Below are positions 24,233-32,173 of a DNA stretch of 64,000 nt, piece after piece. Every line of letters starts with the position of its first letter. The first letter of the stretch is position 1. The DNA comes from Candidatus Melainabacteria bacterium RIFCSPHIGHO2_02_FULL_34_12 (GTDB taxonomy: Bacteria > Cyanobacteriota > Vampirovibrionia > 2-02-FULL-35-15). The translations under genes were made by a program, and so were the position numbers. The notes beneath the pieces are model-generated. The model was not told the DNA's origin. It made no database searches and was given only the letters and a program-made list of their open reading frames with translations. The stretch lies in NCBI GenBank assembly GCA_001784555.1, contig MFRM01000005.1, positions 28,367 to 92,366 of the forward strand. The letters are read 5' to 3'.

Positions 24233-26602
24233 CTAAGCTAAAAGAGTGATTTTTGAACCTTCATCATCCTTGTCTACCTGAATTTGCACAGGGAAAGATT
24301 CTTTAAGTTCATCAATATGAGTAACCACAATAATTAATTCGAATTCATTCTGAATCGATTTTATTACTTCTACCAGTCTTTCTCTTCCGGCTTTATCCTG
24401 CGATCCAAAACCTTCATCTATGATTAGTGACTGAAGTTTTGCTCCAGCACGATTAGCCAGAAGTCGGGACAGTGCAAGCCTAATTGAAAAATCAATTTTA
24501 AAAGCCTCGCCTCCGCTGTAAAGTTCATAGTTTCGTGAGCCTGCACCGTCAGAAATAATTACATCCAGGGTTTCTATGAGTCCAAGAGAAGATTTTTTTT
24601 CTCTTTGTGTTTTTAAACCAACGTGCATCTGATTTTCAGTCAGTCTGCCTAATATTCTGTTTGCTTCTTTTTCAATTTCCGGAACAATAGTTTCTATAAT
24701 AGCTACCTGAATACCATTTTTACTGAAAGCCTTTTCAAGTATTTCAAAGTATTTTTTATCGTTAGTGAGGGATTCTATTTTATTTTCTTTTTCTCTTACT
24801 GAAGACTTAATATTTTCAATATCTTTAAGCTGTTCTTCAAGAATTATTGTTTCTTTTTTAGTCTGATTTAAAATAGTATCTGCAGTTAATTCGTTTTTTC
24901 TTATTTCTTCAACCTCATTTACCAGCAAAGATATATTCCCTGTGTGTTTTTTGCTGTCATTTATCATTTCTGAAAGCCTGAAAAGTTCTTCCTTGCCTGT
25001 ATTTATCTTAAGGCTAAGATTTTTTATTTCATATTTTAATTTTTCAGATTCAGCTTCTGCTTCCTGGAGTGAACTATAGATAAAAATAATATTTTCTTTT
25101 TCTTCCAAACTTCTTTTCAGATCATCACAAAACTTTTGGTCATAGCTTGAATTTCCTAAACTAGCTATAGCAGAATTTAGCTTTCCAACAATTTTTTTAA
25201 TCAGGTGATCATTTTCCTTTTCAAGAGTAAGAACATGTTCTTTTGCTCTCTGGAATTCCCCTTTTGAGATTTCAAGTATTTCATTAAACCTGCCCCTTTT
25301 TTCTAAAAGTTCTTTTTCTTGTAGCTTTAGAGAAGTAGATAAAACTTGTTCTTCTGTTTCACAATTTTTTAACTCTGATTTATATGACTCTATTACTTTT
25401 TGTTTATCCTTTATTTCACCCTTACAGAGAGGACATGGTTCAGAATGATTGTGCAAAAGAAGGGTTTCAATTTTATTAGCCATTTCCTGTTTTTTTTCAG
25501 CTAACTTCTTTAAGTCCGATAAAAGTAACTCTTTTTTATGTTTTAGTGTTAATCCTTCTGTTTCTACTTTTGACAGGGAGTCTTTTAATGATTGATTAAT
25601 TGCACTTTTTAGCTCTAATTCAAGAAGGTTCTTTTCTTGTAAAAGTTGATTATAGAGATCTTTTTCTCTTTCATGCAGCTCAAGGGCTTTTTTTGCTTCT
25701 ATATATATTTTATATTCGTTTTCTATCTGAGATCTGTTATCTAATAATTTTTTATATTTTTCTTCTTTTGCCTGAGCATTCTTAAGCTGGTCACCTAAAG
25801 TGTTTATAAGGCTTTCATGGCTACTGAGGGATTGTTCAAGTGTTTGAATCTGCTTTTCTTTTTCTTTCTTTTCATTCAGTTCTTTTTCTTTCTGCTTTAG
25901 TTCTTTTTTAATTTGATTAAATTTATCCTCCTCAAGTTTCAGTTTTTCATTTATGCTACTTAAAGATTCTTTTATGCTGTCTTCTTTTAAAATTTTTTCC
26001 TTAAATGAATTAATGATATTCAGCTCAAATGAAACGTTTTGTTCTATTTCTTTTGTTTTTTCCCTTGCTGCCTCACAAAGCCTGTCATAAACTTCAAGTC
26101 CCAGAATATCTGCCAGTATTTGTTTTCTTTCATTTGGTTTTTTTACAGTGAACTCATCTGCTTTTCCCTGCCTGAGATACACACTGTTTACAAAAGTTGC
26201 ATGGTCCATTCTAAGAGTTTTAGTTATTAATTCCTGAGTCTGTCTGGTGGAACTCCTACTCAGTGAAACCCAGTTATTATCTTTGGAATTAAAAATTTGA
26301 AACTCAAGATTTGATTTTCCTTGTGAGTTTTTAAAACCTTTTACACGTGAGCGGTAAACCCTGTAAAGCTCATCCTCCATAAAAAAATCCAGCTCACAGG
26401 ACATTTCATCTTTTCCCAGCTTTATTAATTCATCTGTTTTTGCTCTTCCTTCTTCCCAAAGAGCCCATGTAATGGCATCAAGAAGAGTGGATTTTCCAGC
26501 ACCGTTTACGCCGGTAAGACATGAAACATGTATGCCTGAAAAATCAACTTCGGCATTTAAATAAGACATGAAATTCTTTAATATTAATTTCTTAAAAATC
26601 AT
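24233..26602 (-). CDS. sbcC: SbcC/Rad50-type ATPase
   Basis: About 789 residues from ATG 26602 (MIFKKLILKNF); the frame is open 26 codons further but that extension lacks family similarity. Walker A GVNGAGKST is at residues 31-39, and long coiled coils flank a zinc hook CPLC near residues 388-391. The signature region LYSGGEAFKIDFSIRLALSR near 695 and Walker B LIIDEGFGSQD near 726 complete an ABC-type ATPase. With SbcD/Mre11 it processes DNA ends and hairpins. No sbcD is adjacent. Such a nuclease normally attacks long palindromes, of interest given the short palindromic elements in this genome. Confidence 0.92.
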   Translation of the reverse strand: MIFKKLILKNFMSYLNAEVDFSGIHVSCLTGVNGAGKSTLLDAITWALWEEGRAKTDELIKLGKDEMSCELDFFMEDELYRVYRSRVKGFKNSQGKSNLEFQIFNSKDNNWVSLSRSSTRQTQELITKTLRMDHATFVNSVYLRQGKADEFTVKKPNERKQILADILGLEVYDRLCEAAREKTKEIEQNVSFELNIINSFKEKILKEDSIKESLSSINEKLKLEEDKFNQIKKELKQKEKELNEKKEKEKQIQTLEQSLSSHESLINTLGDQLKNAQAKEEKYKKLLDNRSQIENEYKIYIEAKKALELHEREKDLYNQLLQEKNLLELELKSAINQSLKDSLSKVETEGLTLKHKKELLLSDLKKLAEKKQEMANKIETLLLHNHSEPCPLCKGEIKDKQKVIESYKSELKNCETEEQVLSTSLKLQEKELLEKRGRFNEILEISKGEFQRAKEHVLTLEKENDHLIKKIVGKLNSAIASLGNSSYDQKFCDDLKRSLEEKENIIFIYSSLQEAEAESEKLKYEIKNLSLKINTGKEELFRLSEMINDSKKHTGNISLLVNEVEEIRKNELTADTILNQTKKETIILEEQLKDIENIKSSVREKENKIESLTNDKKYFEILEKAFSKNGIQVAIIETIVPEIEKEANRILGRLTENQMHVGLKTQREKKSSLGLIETLDVIISDGAGSRNYELYSGGEAFKIDFSIRLALSRLLANRAGAKLQSLIIDEGFGSQDKAGRERLVEVIKSIQNEFELIIVVTHIDELKESFPVQIQVDKDDEGSKITLLA

Positions 26603-26765
26603 TGGTTTATTAATTATAGAACTCGTACAAAGTTTACATAATAATAAAAGCAATACCTGATTTATGAAGATTAAATCCAATTAATTATGTATATTATTGA
26701 CAATATTTCAAGGAAAAATTAAACTGTACCTAATTTCAAAATATTTAAAGAAAGGAAATTAACTT

Positions 26766-27125
26766 ATGTCTATGGCAACTCAACCACCTGGTATACCTAC
26801 TGGCTCTTCAGCATTTCCACCTATAGTAGCTTCTGCTTCTGCAACACCAGCTGCCGATGATCCAGCAGCTAAAGCAAGACAAGTGTTAGCTGCTGCAGGA
26901 TTTAGCACAGGATCAGGTTATGAAGTTGAAGTGCTTTTTAAAGAAGTCGCTACGGATGGCGAAGGACCATATTTAACTTTCCAAAGTAGAGGATACATAC
27001 CTAATAGTATGCGAAGAACCCTAGAAAAAGCAATAGATAGTATGAGGCAACCTGGAAAACTTCGGGCAGGATATGGATTAACACCAGGAGCTAATGGATT
27101 TTTAATCCAAAAGACTGCATATTAA
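26766..27125 (+). CDS. Hypothetical protein (119 aa), Pro/Ala-rich N-terminus
   Basis: Preceded by AAAGAAAGGAAATTAACTT, a usable Shine-Dalgarno; either ATG 26766 or 26772 could start it. The first ~35 residues are Pro/Ser/Ala-rich and likely disordered; residues about 36-119 are mixed alpha/beta (ARQVLAAAGFSTGSGYEVEV, EKAIDSMRQPGKL). There is no signal peptide and I recognise no family. It is the first gene of a same-strand run leading to the ATP synthase genes, but an RNA-like structure separates it from the next ORF. Confidence 0.6.
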   Translation: MSMATQPPGIPTGSSAFPPIVASASATPAADDPAAKARQVLAAAGFSTGSGYEVEVLFKEVATDGEGPYLTFQSRGYIPNSMRRTLEKAIDSMRQPGKLRAGYGLTPGANGFLIQKTAY

Positions 27126-27252
27126 TTTGCTTTAATAAAAAATTAATTAATTTTTTTCTCTTTATACATAGTGCAATGTATTATTAATCCTCTAATTTAA
27201 TTAACCGTTTAAGAATTAATATGACCAGTAATTACTCACCACCTATAAAATG

Positions 27253-27379
27253 ACCACAATAACAATTAATCAGGAAAGGTTTTGTTCGACTTGTTCGGCA
27301 AAACCTGGATATTGTGGTAAGAAACAGATATTTAGTGCACTCTGGAAAGGTGGCGAAGTGAATTATGAGCGAGCCACCT
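27253..27379 (+). ncRNA. Candidate structured RNA / leader
   Basis: Three perfect helices lie in the 265-nt gap between two hypothetical genes. An 8-bp closing helix (27253-27260 with 27311-27318) encloses an 8-bp hairpin (27277-27284 with 27299-27306), followed by a 7-bp hairpin (27348-27354 with 27373-27379) that ends 11 nt before the next ATG. The downstream gene has no free Shine-Dalgarno, so the last hairpin could control its translation. I do not recognise a known riboswitch. Confidence 0.4.
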
Positions 27380-27390
27380 GAGTAAAAATC

Positions 27391-27684
27391 ATGACCACTG
27401 TAAGACCAGCATATAAAAAAGTTGACTTCTGCATAAATAGAACCATAATTTATATAATCCTTCCTGAAAGATTTCAGGATGCCATGGCTTTTTTAAAAAG
27501 TAATGGATTCACAAAACTAAGAGCTACAAATGAAAATGGAAGAGATGTTATAACTATTTATTCAACCCGTGAAATGGTTAATGAAAAAATGTGGGTTTTA
27601 AATGAAGCTTCAAAATTATCAGATAAAAATATTTTAATTAGAGGAATAACATCACCTGGAATTAACAGAGCAGATTTAAATTAA
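27391..27684 (+). CDS. Hypothetical protein (97 aa) upstream of atpE
   Basis: A soluble alpha/beta protein with no signal peptide. Residues 12-60 read as strand-helix-strand (NRTIIYIILPERFQDAMAFL, KLRATNENGRDVITIY), a small ferredoxin-like half. I recognise no family. It is the gene next to the ATP synthase block in the slot where other bacteria have atpI or atpB, but it has no membrane helices and is neither. A possible RNA hairpin precedes it and a terminator-like hairpin follows, so it is probably not co-transcribed with atpE. Confidence 0.6.
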   Translation: MTTVRPAYKKVDFCINRTIIYIILPERFQDAMAFLKSNGFTKLRATNENGRDVITIYSTREMVNEKMWVLNEASKLSDKNILIRGITSPGINRADLN

Positions 27685-27694
27685 TGTTTGTTTT

Positions 27695-27717
27695 AGATCT
27701 GTAGAGGCAGATTTTTT
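27695..27717 (+). terminator. Short hairpin with T-run
   Basis: AGATCTG (27695-27701) pairs with CAGATTT (27708-27714) with one G-U, loop TAGAGG, running into a T-tract just after the 27391-27684 gene. A weak but correctly placed intrinsic terminator. Confidence 0.45.
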
Positions 27718-27778
27718 AACCTGATTTTCATTTCTTTATTAATATTAATTCTGCATTCGACATTCGACATTCTGTATT

Positions 27779-27787
27779 TGTTATAAT
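27779..27787 (+). promoter_or_regulatory. Extended -10 promoter for the atp operon
   Basis: TGTTATAAT is a perfect extended -10 (TGnTATAAT) 46 nt upstream of the atpE start. No good -35 is seen; the upstream CATTCGACATTCGACATTC is a short tandem. The extended -10 together with the strong GGAGG site before atpE fits a highly expressed operon. Confidence 0.5.
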
Positions 27788-27833
27788 CCTTAAGGTAAAA
27801 ATCATGTTATACACAGGAATTCGGAGGAAATAA

Positions 27834-28118
27834 ATGGATCCAGTTTTAATTGCAGAAGCAGGAGCAGCAGTAGCCAATAATTCAGATCTGGCAAAAATGG
27901 GACTAGCTATTGGAGCAGGTTTAGCAGTAACAGGAGTTGGCGGCCCGGCAATAGGTGTCGGTCTTGCAGCCAGCAAAGCACTTGAAGGAATGGCACGTCA
28001 GCCTGAAGCTACAGGAAGACTTTTAGCAAATACACTTATTTTTGCAGCACTTGCAGAAGCACTTGGACTTTTTGCATTTTTAATTGCAATTTTGTTGTTC
28101 TTACAATTGCAGGCGTAG
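27834..28118 (+). CDS. atpE: ATP synthase subunit c
   Basis: A 94-residue proteolipid forming the membrane rotor ring of F-type ATP synthase. Two helices (about 22-50 and 62-92) flank the polar loop with the invariant RQPE (ARQPEATGR). The ion-carrying Glu sits in AALAEALGLFA of helix 2. The Ser/Thr after that Glu and the helix-1 Gln typical of Na+-dependent rings are absent, so proton coupling is likely. An unusually long N-terminus (DPVLIAEAGAAVANNSDLA) precedes helix 1. GGAGG is placed well before the ATG. The stop codon lies in a decayed palindromic element (28115-28134). Subunit a (atpB) is not upstream. Confidence 0.96.
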   Translation: MDPVLIAEAGAAVANNSDLAKMGLAIGAGLAVTGVGGPAIGVGLAASKALEGMARQPEATGRLLANTLIFAALAEALGLFAFLIAILLFLQLQA

Positions 28119-28134
28119 TACACTGCGCCCCTAC
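28115..28134. repeat. Decayed palindromic element across the atpE stop
   Basis: GTAG (28115-28118) and CTAC (28131-28134) flank TACACTGCGCCC. The right half matches the CGCCCCTAC end of the GTAGGGG-type palindromes and the left half is damaged. The TAG of GTAG is the atpE stop codon. Confidence 0.4.
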
Positions 28135-28149
28135 ACCAGGCGGTATTAA

Positions 28150-28599
28150 ATGTTACTTGAATTAAATTTCACACTTGTTTTATTTGCCATTAGTTTTCTG
28201 GTATTTATTTACCTTGTAAATCTGACTTTATACAAACCAGTAGGTGAAATTGTTGAAAAAAGAAAAAATCTTATAGAAGGAGAATATTTAGAGGCAAAAA
28301 ATTCATCTGAAGCTGCAAGTAAACTTCTTGAAAATTATAAAACCCAGATGAAATCAGCCAGGCATACAGCTCAGGGGTTAATAGAAGATGGAATCAACGA
28401 AGCCAAAAAGAAAAAAGAAGAAAAAATTAATGCACTTCTGGCTGAGCTAAATAAAGAAAAAGATAAGTCAATAAAGCTCATAAGAGAAGAACAAAACGAA
28501 GCCATGAAACAAATGGAGAGTAAAATAAAAGCACTAACAGAATTAATTACAAATAAAGTCCTGGGAAGCGGGGAGAAAACACTTGTCAGAGCACATTGA
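28150..28599 (+). CDS. ATP synthase subunit b'
   Basis: A 149-residue peripheral-stalk protein: one N-terminal membrane helix (about 6-27, TLVLFAISFLVFIYLVNLTLY), then YKPVGEIVEKRKNLIEG and a long charged helix to the end. Together with the next gene it gives two different b-type subunits, the arrangement of Cyanobacteria, chloroplasts and some other lineages. It follows atpE by 31 nt and overlaps the next gene by 17 nt. The b' assignment, as opposed to b, rests on gene order and the shorter length. Confidence 0.85.
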   Translation: MLLELNFTLVLFAISFLVFIYLVNLTLYKPVGEIVEKRKNLIEGEYLEAKNSSEAASKLLENYKTQMKSARHTAQGLIEDGINEAKKKKEEKINALLAELNKEKDKSIKLIREEQNEAMKQMESKIKALTELITNKVLGSGEKTLVRAH

Positions 28600-29131
28600 A
28601 AATACCACTGCACATACTGAAGCACATCATCATGCTCCTACGGCATGGGATATATTTGTAAATTCAAATCTTCTAAATATTATAATTCTAGCTCTTGCTT
28701 TTATTTATCTGGGAAATAAATTTATGCCGAAAATCATTGATCAAAGAAAAAAACAAATAAGTAAAGAGCTGGACGAAGCAAAAAACACTCGAATTAAAGC
28801 TACAAAAGAACTTGAAGAGATTAAAAAGAAAGTAGAAAATGCTGAAAAAGAGATTCAAGCCATTAAAGAAGAAGCTAAAAACACTGCCGGCACCATTAAA
28901 AAACAAACAGAAGATGAGACTGAGGCTGAGCTTGAACAATTGCACATTAAAGTTAAAAAAGAAATAAATGCAAAACAAGACGAGGCTATTCAGGAAATAA
29001 AAAGATCAGCCGCACAAACTGCTATTAAACTTGCTGAGGATTCTTTAAATCAGATAGTTAAAAACAAGGAGATTGGAAATAAGTTAATGGAAAACTTTAT
29101 AGCAGAGCTAGGAGCGCCCAGCAAAAACTGA
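28583..29131 (+). CDS. atpF: ATP synthase subunit b (TTG start)
   Basis: A 182-residue second b-type stalk subunit. The TTG start at 28583 is chosen because GGGGAGAAAACAC sits just upstream and the first in-frame ATG (M48) lies beyond the membrane helix. A His-rich N-terminus (HIENTTAHTEAHHHAPTAWD) precedes the helix (about 26-44) and MPKIIDQRKKQISKELDEAK; the rest is one long charged helix that dimerises with b' and holds delta. The reading frame overlaps the b' gene by 17 nt, implying translational coupling. The His cluster ahead of the membrane helix is unusual. Confidence 0.88.
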   Translation: MSEHIENTTAHTEAHHHAPTAWDIFVNSNLLNIIILALAFIYLGNKFMPKIIDQRKKQISKELDEAKNTRIKATKELEEIKKKVENAEKEIQAIKEEAKNTAGTIKKQTEDETEAELEQLHIKVKKEINAKQDEAIQEIKRSAAQTAIKLAEDSLNQIVKNKEIGNKLMENFIAELGAPSKN

Positions 29132-29133
29132 AA

Positions 29134-29153
29134 GCGAGGTTACGTAACCTCGC
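29134..29153. repeat. Perfect 20-nt palindrome between atpF and atpH
   Basis: GCGAGGTTAC (29134-29143) and GTAACCTCGC (29144-29153) are perfect arms with no loop, 2 nt after the atpF stop. It has the GCGAGG...CCTCGC layout of small mobile palindromes and could also act as an mRNA-stability hairpin within the operon. Confidence 0.65.
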
Positions 29154-29163
29154 CCGCACAAAT

Positions 29164-29709
29164 ATGCAAACATCAAAAAAAACAATAAAAAATTATGCGC
29201 AGGCACTAATAGAGCTTACAAACGGTGATGTAAATCTGCAGGAAACTTTTCTAAGTGAAATTAAAACAATTAATAACGCATTTGAAGAAATTAAAGACAC
29301 AAAAAAAATCTTTGAAAATCCGGCAATTTCAGCTGAAGAAAAAAAAGGACTTCTAAAAAAACTGTTTTCAGAAAAGATAAGTCAAAATGTTTATAATCTG
29401 CTTTTTGTTCTTCTGGATAATAAAAGGTTTAACTTGCTTCCTGAAATACAAAATCATCTTATAAAACTTGTAAATAAGTCAAAAAACATAGTAATTGCCG
29501 AGGTTTCATCAGCTAGTGAGCTTGACAATACAACACTTGAAAAGCTTAAGCAAAAATTAGAAAATATCTTAAGTAAAAATGAAAAAGTTACAATAGAAAC
29601 AAAAATCGAACCTGGTTTAATCGGTGGACTGGTAGTAAAAGTAAACGATCTGATATATGACGGAAGCATAAAAGGAAAACTTGAAAATTTAAAACAGAGA
29701 CTGGGATAG
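29164..29709 (+). CDS. atpH: ATP synthase subunit delta
   Basis: A 181-residue OSCP/delta subunit that links the alpha3beta3 head to the b/b' stalk. Features: the NYAQALIELT opening, IFENPAISAEEKKGLLKKLF near residue 58 (family: NPxIxxxxK), VYNLLFVLLDNKRFNLLPEI near 78 and the C-terminal beta part TIETKIEPGLIGGLVVKVND near 143, ending GSIKGKLENLKQRL. Length is normal. The stop TAG forms the left end of a GC-rich repeat (29709-29744). Confidence 0.93.
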   Translation: MQTSKKTIKNYAQALIELTNGDVNLQETFLSEIKTINNAFEEIKDTKKIFENPAISAEEKKGLLKKLFSEKISQNVYNLLFVLLDNKRFNLLPEIQNHLIKLVNKSKNIVIAEVSSASELDNTTLEKLKQKLENILSKNEKVTIETKIEPGLIGGLVVKVNDLIYDGSIKGKLENLKQRLG

Positions 29710-29744
29710 AACGAACCGGCGGTGGGGCGAGACGGCGAAAGAAC
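29709..29744. repeat. GC-rich dispersed element (class II), copy 1
   Basis: Runs from the last base of the atpH stop through GAACGAACCGGCGG and TGGGGCGAG to GGCGAAAGAAC. The same sequence, with an extra 8 bp (ATCGGCGG) in the middle, occurs on the minus strand inside the GH116 gene (39912-39952). It is far more GC-rich than its surroundings. Confidence 0.7.
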
Positions 29745-29802
29745 AAAGGGAAATAGAAACTTCAGTAAGAAAAATATATGAAAGGACAAAGAGAGGGAAA
29801 AA

Positions 29803-31323
29803 ATGGCAATTAAGACAGATGAAATAGTAAGCATATTAAAAGAAGAGATAAGTCAGTATCAGGAAAAACTGACTGTAAGCAATGTTGGAAGTGTAATATC
29901 AGTCGGTGACGGAATTGCAAGAGTTCATGGACTTGAAAAAGCAATGTCCAGTGAACTAGTGGAATTTGATGATAAAGATAAAACCGTGGGAATGGTTTTA
30001 AACCTGGAAGAAGACAGTGTCGGTATAGTTTTATTTGGCGATGCCAGAGACGTAAGAGAAGGAACACAAGTAAAAACTACAGGAAGAATTGCATCGGTTC
30101 CTGTAGGTGATGAATTAATCGGTCGTGTTGTAAGTCCTATTGGAAAACCGCTTGACGGCAAAGGTGAATTTAAATCAAACAAATTCAGACCAGTAGAAAA
30201 AGTAGCTCCTGGGATTATAAAAAGACAATCGGTTTGTGAGCCACTTCAAACAGGAATTGCAGCAATTGACTCCATGATTCCAATCGGTCGCGGACAAAGA
30301 GAATTAATTATAGGCGACAGACAGACAGGAAAAACTGCAATTGCAATTGACACTATCATAAATCAAAAAAATCAGCCAAACCGTCCTATCTGCATTTATG
30401 TAGCCATCGGACAAAGGCAAGGTTCAGTTGCTCAGATTAAAAAAACACTTGAAGATGCAGGAGCAATGGAATATACCATAATTGTCACTGCAGCATCCAC
30501 TGATCCTCCAGCACTGCAGTTTATTGCACCGTTTGCAGGAGCAGCCATAGGCGAAGAGTTTATGGAAAAAGGGAAACACGTTTTAATTATTTATGATGAT
30601 CTTACAAAACATTCATGGGCATACAGAGCAATGAGTCTTTTGCTTCGTCGACCGCCTGGTCGTGAAGCATATCCCGGTGATGTGTTTTATCTGCATAGCA
30701 GACTGCTAGAACGTGCTGCAAAACTAAGCGATAAACTTGGCGGCGGCTCAATGACAGCTCTTCCAATTATTGAAACTCAGGCAGGTGATGTTTCTGCATA
30801 TATTCCTACAAATGTAATTTCTATTACTGACGGACAGATATTTCTTGAAACAGATTTATTTAATGCCGGTACAAGACCTGCAATCAATGCCGGTATTTCA
30901 GTAAGTCGTGTAGGCGGTGCAGCCCAGACAAAAGCCATGAAAATGGTGGCAGGAAAACTCAGACTGGATTTGGCACAGTTTAGAGAAATGGAGGCATTTG
31001 CACAGTTTGCATCGGATCTTGATCCAGCAACCCAGCAACAGATTAAGCGCGGTCAAAAACTTACCGAGGTATTAAAGCAGCCACAGTACAACCCGCTTTC
31101 AGTAGCACAACAAGTCACCATCATTTATGCAGCAAATGAAGGTGTTCTTGATAATGTCGAAAATAAAGACATTCAAAGATTTAAATCAGAATGGTTTAGA
31201 TTCATGAGTGCAAACAATAAAAAACTAGAAGATAAATTAAACAGCGGTGCAGCTCTTGATGATAATGAAAAGAAAGAGCTGAAATCTGCTCTTGAAAAGT
31301 TCAGGGACAATTTAATTAGTTAA
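29803..31323 (+). CDS. atpA: ATP synthase subunit alpha
   Basis: A 506-residue non-catalytic nucleotide-binding subunit of the F1 head. Walker A GDRQTGKT lies near residue 172; [53 protein letters not shown] and the [17 protein letters not shown] signature near 360 are all present. AGAGGGAAAAA precedes the ATG. In Cyanobacteria gamma (atpG) follows alpha; here the next gene is on the opposite strand, so gamma, beta, epsilon and a are encoded elsewhere. It overlaps its convergent neighbour by 4 nt. Confidence 0.98.
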   Translation: MAIKTDEIVSILKEEISQYQEKLTVSNVGSVISVGDGIARVHGLEKAMSSELVEFDDKDKTVGMVLNLEEDSVGIVLFGDARDVREGTQVKTTGRIASVPVGDELIGRVVSPIGKPLDGKGEFKSNKFRPVEKVAPGIIKRQSVCEPLQTGIAAIDSMIPIGRGQRELIIGDRQTGKTAIAIDTIINQKNQPNRPICIYVAIGQRQGSVAQIKKTLEDAGAMEYTIIVTAASTDPPALQFIAPFAGAAIGEEFMEKGKHVLIIYDDLTKHSWAYRAMSLLLRRPPGREAYPGDVFYLHSRLLERAAKLSDKLGGGSMTALPIIETQAGDVSAYIPTNVISITDGQIFLETDLFNAGTRPAINAGISVSRVGGAAQTKAMKMVAGKLRLDLAQFREMEAFAQFASDLDPATQQQIKRGQKLTEVLKQPQYNPLSVAQQVTIIYAANEGVLDNVENKDIQRFKSEWFRFMSANNKKLEDKLNSGAALDDNEKKELKSALEKFRDNLIS

Positions 31324-31547
31324 ATTACACCTAGTTCTATATTTTCTGGACTAACCTTATATCCTTCACTTTCAAGAATGCTTTTAAGCAGAGAGCAACC
31401 AGTAGAGGAACAGTCATGTCCGCTTATTTGAGCTTTATTTCCATTGATCCTCAAGTCAAGTCCATTAAACTTGCCCATTCTCTTAAAAATATCAAATACA
31501 CTAAACAAAGCAGGTGCCATAACATGATGAACAGTTGATTCGCTCAT
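31320..31547 (-). CDS. Small conserved-looking hypothetical protein (75 aa)
   Basis: A good ribosome site (AAGGA about 9 nt before ATG) supports it. The sequence has an N-terminal helix ([20 protein letters not shown]), a strand pair [16 protein letters not shown], a Cys pair in [20 protein letters not shown] and an SPENIELG tail. The two Cys and nearby His could bind a metal. No signal peptide and no family that I recognise. Divergent from the mscS-like gene across a 78-nt gap containing a small palindrome. Confidence 0.6.
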   Translation of the reverse strand: MSESTVHHVMAPALFSVFDIFKRMGKFNGLDLRINGNKAQISGHDCSSTGCSLLKSILESEGYKVSPENIELGVI

Positions 31548-31595
31548 ATTTTTAATTCCTTAATTTTATAGTTAATAAATATTTTACTCCTGTTA

Positions 31596-31608
31596 TGACA
31601 TTATGTCA
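31596..31608. promoter_or_regulatory. Candidate operator palindrome TGACAT-T-ATGTCA
   Basis: A perfect 6+6 inverted repeat around one base, in the 78-nt gap between two divergent genes (31547 minus, 31626 plus). Size and position suit a dimeric repressor site, but it occurs once and no regulator is adjacent. Confidence 0.35.
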
Positions 31609-31625
31609 ATAAGGTAAAGTAGGGG

Positions 31626-32168
31626 TTGTTAAAATTACTTAGTAAATTGATGTTGGAATTTTTTCAAAATTTAATTGAAACTTTTATGACTTTGGTGCTG
31701 CCAAGCTGCTTTAAAATTCTTTTAGTTGTTTTAGTCGCATTTTTCAGTAAATATTTGGTTAACGTTGCTGCTGATAATTTTTTAAGCAGGTTAAGAAAAA
31801 CCGGCAGAATTAGTTCACTAAAGCAAATTTTTTATTCTACAAGCAGTGCAATTATTACTGCAATTGCAGCCATAATGATACTTCATGAGCTTGGGCTGGA
31901 TGTTATGCCCATTATTGCCAGTGCAGGATTACTCAGCTTAGCAGTAAGTTTAGGAGCACAGCACATTGTAAAAGATGTAGTAAACGGATTTTTTATTTTA
32001 CTTGAGGATCAATTTGGAATTGGTGACACAATAAAAATTGGAGATATTACTGGTGTAGTTGAAAATATGAATTTAAGAATTACTTCTTTAAAAGATACCT
32101 CTGGTGGAATTCACATTATTCCAAACGGTGAAATCAAGCAAGTAAGTGTATTAAATTACAGAAAGTAA
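31626..32168 (+). CDS. Minimal MscS-like mechanosensitive channel
   Basis: A 180-residue membrane protein from TTG 31626 (AAGG about 9 nt upstream), or from ATG 31650 with eight fewer residues. Two helices precede the pore helix: IASAGLLSLAVSLGAQHIVKD matches the Gly/Ala-rich TM3 of MscS, followed by VVNGFFILLEDQFGIGDTI and the beta-domain GGIHIIPNGEIKQVSVLNYR. It stops right after the beta domain, lacking the C-terminal alpha/beta vestibule of E. coli MscS (286 aa). Likely a stretch-gated ion channel of the inner membrane. It is 5 nt upstream of gltX. Confidence 0.82.
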   Translation: MLKLLSKLMLEFFQNLIETFMTLVLPSCFKILLVVLVAFFSKYLVNVAADNFLSRLRKTGRISSLKQIFYSTSSAIITAIAAIMILHELGLDVMPIIASAGLLSLAVSLGAQHIVKDVVNGFFILLEDQFGIGDTIKIGDITGVVENMNLRITSLKDTSGGIHIIPNGEIKQVSVLNYRK

Positions 32169-32173
32169 AATAA

